Assembly: GCA_964373815.1 (NCBI GenBank)
Contig: CAYJWI010000014.1
Location: 1 to 31,635 of the forward strand
DNA length: 31,635 nt
Origin: UBA10205 sp964373815
GTDB lineage: Archaea; Iainarchaeota; Iainarchaeia; Iainarchaeales; Iainarchaeaceae
Reading direction: 5' to 3'
The position numbers and the translations under genes are program-made. The notes below the pieces were generated by a model that was not told the origin of the DNA, searched no databases, and saw only the letters and a list, made by a program, of their open reading frames with translations. Below, in pieces: positions 30,572 to 31,635 of this stretch. The number at the start of each line of letters is the position of its first letter. Within the stretch, counting starts at the first letter, position 1.

Positions 30572-30847
30572 CTGGCTTTTGTGGGCTATAAGGAATTCGT
30601 AGGCGTTCTGGTATCTTGAAAACCCGCCACCGAGAAAGCTGGCGAGTTCCGGAAAATAGCTTGTGTCAGTATGTGCTTTGCGGCTGGGTATTTGCTTGAG
30701 GAACTTGTGGCAAATGGCATTGTGGTAATTAATCGCGGCATTGATGAACAAGTGGGCCGCTGTGTGGAATTTTTCTTCGCTGTATTCCCGTTCAGCGCTC
30801 TGGAAACGCTCGCTTGCAAGGTCAAGGTGCTGTTTGTATGTGCTCAA
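30227..30847 (-). CDS. HEPN-domain protein, C-terminus replaced by antisense antiporter sequence
   Basis: The first about 118 residues form an all-helical HEPN domain: SERFQSAEREYSEEKFHTAA, HLFINAAINYHNAICHKFL, and the AYEFLIAHKSQSDYG...AKQVYRRAKTIREIAE region, typical of the (R/H)-x-x-x-DY type of HEPN. From about 30490 on, the frame reads antisense to the antiporter fragment for some 88 codons and stops at 30227, so its natural stop was lost. The TTG start at 30847 overlaps the MNT stop by 26 bases with GGGG just ahead, so translation is probably coupled. HEPN partners of MNT proteins are toxins or ribonucleases, but a clear RX4-6H motif is not convincing here. Whether the extended protein folds is unknown. 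Confidence 0.72.
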   Translation of the reverse strand: MSTYKQHLDLASERFQSAEREYSEEKFHTAAHLFINAAINYHNAICHKFLKQIPSRKAHTDTSYFPELASFLGGGFSRYQNAYEFLIAHKSQSDYGIELSFNIAKQVYRRAKTIREIAEQHQKYCEADLHHRADHCDLAELEQLSDIGFNSDREEKERDPELREQGNLLGGGYAEGDSGKAQAIRAQAKRPYQYACCNVCEQGRLV

Positions 30848-31439
30848 CCCATTTTCCCCCCTTGATTATCCTGCCCCCATTTAGAATATTCAAAAGAAGC
30901 CGGTCCTTTTCTTTCCATCTGATGCGTATTTCTTTTTTCCCAAGAAAAATCGGCGAAAAGCGCACACCGGTCTTTTCAGTTGCGGCAACGAATTCTTCCA
31001 TGGCCCTTTCGGTTATGGGATCGTCCTTGTTTTCCAGCCCTACCAGGACATCGAGGTCAGAGGCGTGAGAATAACCGCCTTTAATGCGCGAGCCGAACAC
31101 CACTACGGCTTTAATTTTAGGGCTTTTCAGGATAGGCAGTGACTTGAGCTGGTCCAGCAATGGTTTTTGGAAGTTTTTGGTCTTCTCAAAGATTTTCTTA
31201 AGCTCTGGCAAAAGGTAGTATTTGGAGTTTATGGACACCAGCTTGTTTCTTCCCTGCTGCTTGGCCAAAACCAGCCCTTCTCCCTGCCATTGGGTTACAA
31301 CCACCGAAACGGATGCCTTTGGCAAGTCAGCCAAACGGCCCAATTCCGACACAGAAAACGAGGCATTTGGCCTCTCCAGCAGCCTGGCCAACAGCCTGCT
31401 TTTTGATTTTGAATCAATTAACCTTAGCAGTATATCCAT
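30822..31439 (-). CDS. Winged-helix nucleotidyltransferase (MNT antitoxin-type)
   Basis: From the ATG at 31439, 205 residues. An N-terminal winged helix (about 5-75; SVSELGRLADLPKASVSVVV is the HTH) is followed by a minimal nucleotidyltransferase domain with VVVFGSRIKGGYSHASDLDVLVG: the GS and D-x-D signature (G116, S117, D128, D130). It is immediately upstream of and overlapping a HEPN gene, the standard MNT/HEPN toxin-antitoxin arrangement, in which MNT can AMPylate and neutralise the toxin. The HTH suggests autoregulation, and a 14-base palindrome lies 23 bases before the start. A GTG at 31448 is an alternative start. Firm call. Confidence 0.9.
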   Translation of the reverse strand: MDILLRLIDSKSKSRLLARLLERPNASFSVSELGRLADLPKASVSVVVTQWQGEGLVLAKQQGRNKLVSINSKYYLLPELKKIFEKTKNFQKPLLDQLKSLPILKSPKIKAVVVFGSRIKGGYSHASDLDVLVGLENKDDPITERAMEEFVAATEKTGVRFSPIFLGKKEIRIRWKEKDRLLLNILNGGRIIKGGKWVEHIQTAP

Positions 31440-31450
31440 CAACGCCACCG

Positions 31451-31490
31451 TTAAATTAAACCGAACATATGTTCGTTTATACTTAACAGT
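31451..31490 (-). promoter_or_regulatory. Promoter and operator palindrome of the MNT/HEPN operon
   Basis: CGAACATATGTTCG (31462-31475) is a perfect 14-base palindrome between a TATA-like AGTATAAACG (minus strand, about 31474-31483) and the start codon. Binding there by the winged helix of MNT would block transcription. Seen directly: the palindrome; inferred: the autoregulation. Confidence 0.6.
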
Positions 31491-31578
31491 TTAAAAACAG
31501 ATTGAAGGGTACGGGGCGGCGTTTTTGCCGGTTCCCCAATTAAGTGTATTGCAACGCTAATGGCTTCTAATCAATCAC

Positions 31579-31635
31579 CTTAAATATATCAATAATTACA
31601 TTATGTTTTGGGCTTCAATGAACATACGGATGGCA
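31579..31635 (+). CDS. Possible 5' end of a plus-strand gene at the window edge
   Basis: CTTAAATATATC (about 31579-31590) is a good TATA box, and in-frame ATGs at 31603 and 31618 start an open frame that runs off the window (MNIRMA... from 31618). With a start site near 31611, the ATG at 31618 is the better choice. Too short to identify. The interval 31491-31578 contains an imperfect GC-rich hairpin (31514-31537) and nothing else recognised. Confidence 0.3.

Noticed and set aside
1..31635. CRISPR array, rRNA genes, insertion sequences or a prophage
   Set aside because: No regularly spaced direct repeats, rRNA-like segments, transposase or phage structural genes were recognised.

Overview
The window reads as a stretch of an archaeal chromosome, most likely from a DPANN lineage (Diapherotrites or a relative). 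This is an inference from content, not from a marker gene. Supporting signs are: archaeal-type tyrosyl-tRNA synthetase; RibL-type FAD synthase; a geranylgeranyl-reductase-family flavoenzyme; a tRNA-Leu split by a bulge-helix-bulge intron; AT-rich TATA boxes about 25 bases before many start codons (leaderless transcripts); frequent GTG/TTG starts; small, tightly packed genes; and several short basic proteins of no recognisable family. Arginine is often AGG and isoleucine ATA, as in many archaea. No rRNA, CRISPR array or complete insertion sequence was seen.

Layout. 1-3480: most of a B12-dependent ribonucleotide reductase (minus strand, C-terminal end cut by the window). 3795-4109: thioredoxin. 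4166-5800: dihydrouridine synthase and a winged-helix-like protein (minus). 5875-7702: a tRNA island with tRNA-Ser(GCU), a CAP-domain protein, tRNA-Leu(CAA) with an 83-base intron, and an HTH/LAGLIDADG-like protein ending 2 bases from that tRNA. Two unusual pyrimidine/purine elements with hairpin-plus-mirror-repeat geometry lie here, one straight after tRNA-Ser and one inside the tRNA-Leu intron. 7780-10281: a geranylgeranyl reductase homologue and a lipoprotein. 10416-16363: a transport and envelope block (Ca2+ P-type ATPase, pirin, MgtC, VIT1/CCC1, AEC permease). 16411-18865: a lipoprotein hydrolase and a tandem-domain ThyX. 18952-21029: IMP dehydrogenase followed by a HEAT-like and a small basic protein. 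21141-24015: a 35-residue candidate protein, a tandem V4R-like protein, FAD synthase, and an HTH protein with sigma-70-region-2-like segments. 24118-27377: TyrRS, a transglutaminase-like protein, a small basic protein, a membrane protein and a zinc ribbon. 27435-30097: a 58-residue protein divergent from CysRS, then a Na+/Ca2+ exchanger. 30146-31475: the amino-terminal quarter of a CPA2 antiporter abruptly joined to a HEPN/MNT toxin-antitoxin pair.

How the genes work together. Nucleotide supply is well represented: ribonucleotide reductase with thioredoxin as a plausible reductant, ThyX for dTMP and IMP dehydrogenase for GMP. Flavin-dependent enzymes (GGR homologue, ThyX, Dus) sit alongside the FAD synthase. 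Translation is served by TyrRS, CysRS, Dus and two tRNAs. Five membrane proteins concern divalent cations or Na+/H+ exchange. The parts most worth a second look are the tRNA-associated mirror-repeat elements, the sigma-like protein, the tandem ThyX, and the antiporter/HEPN junction.
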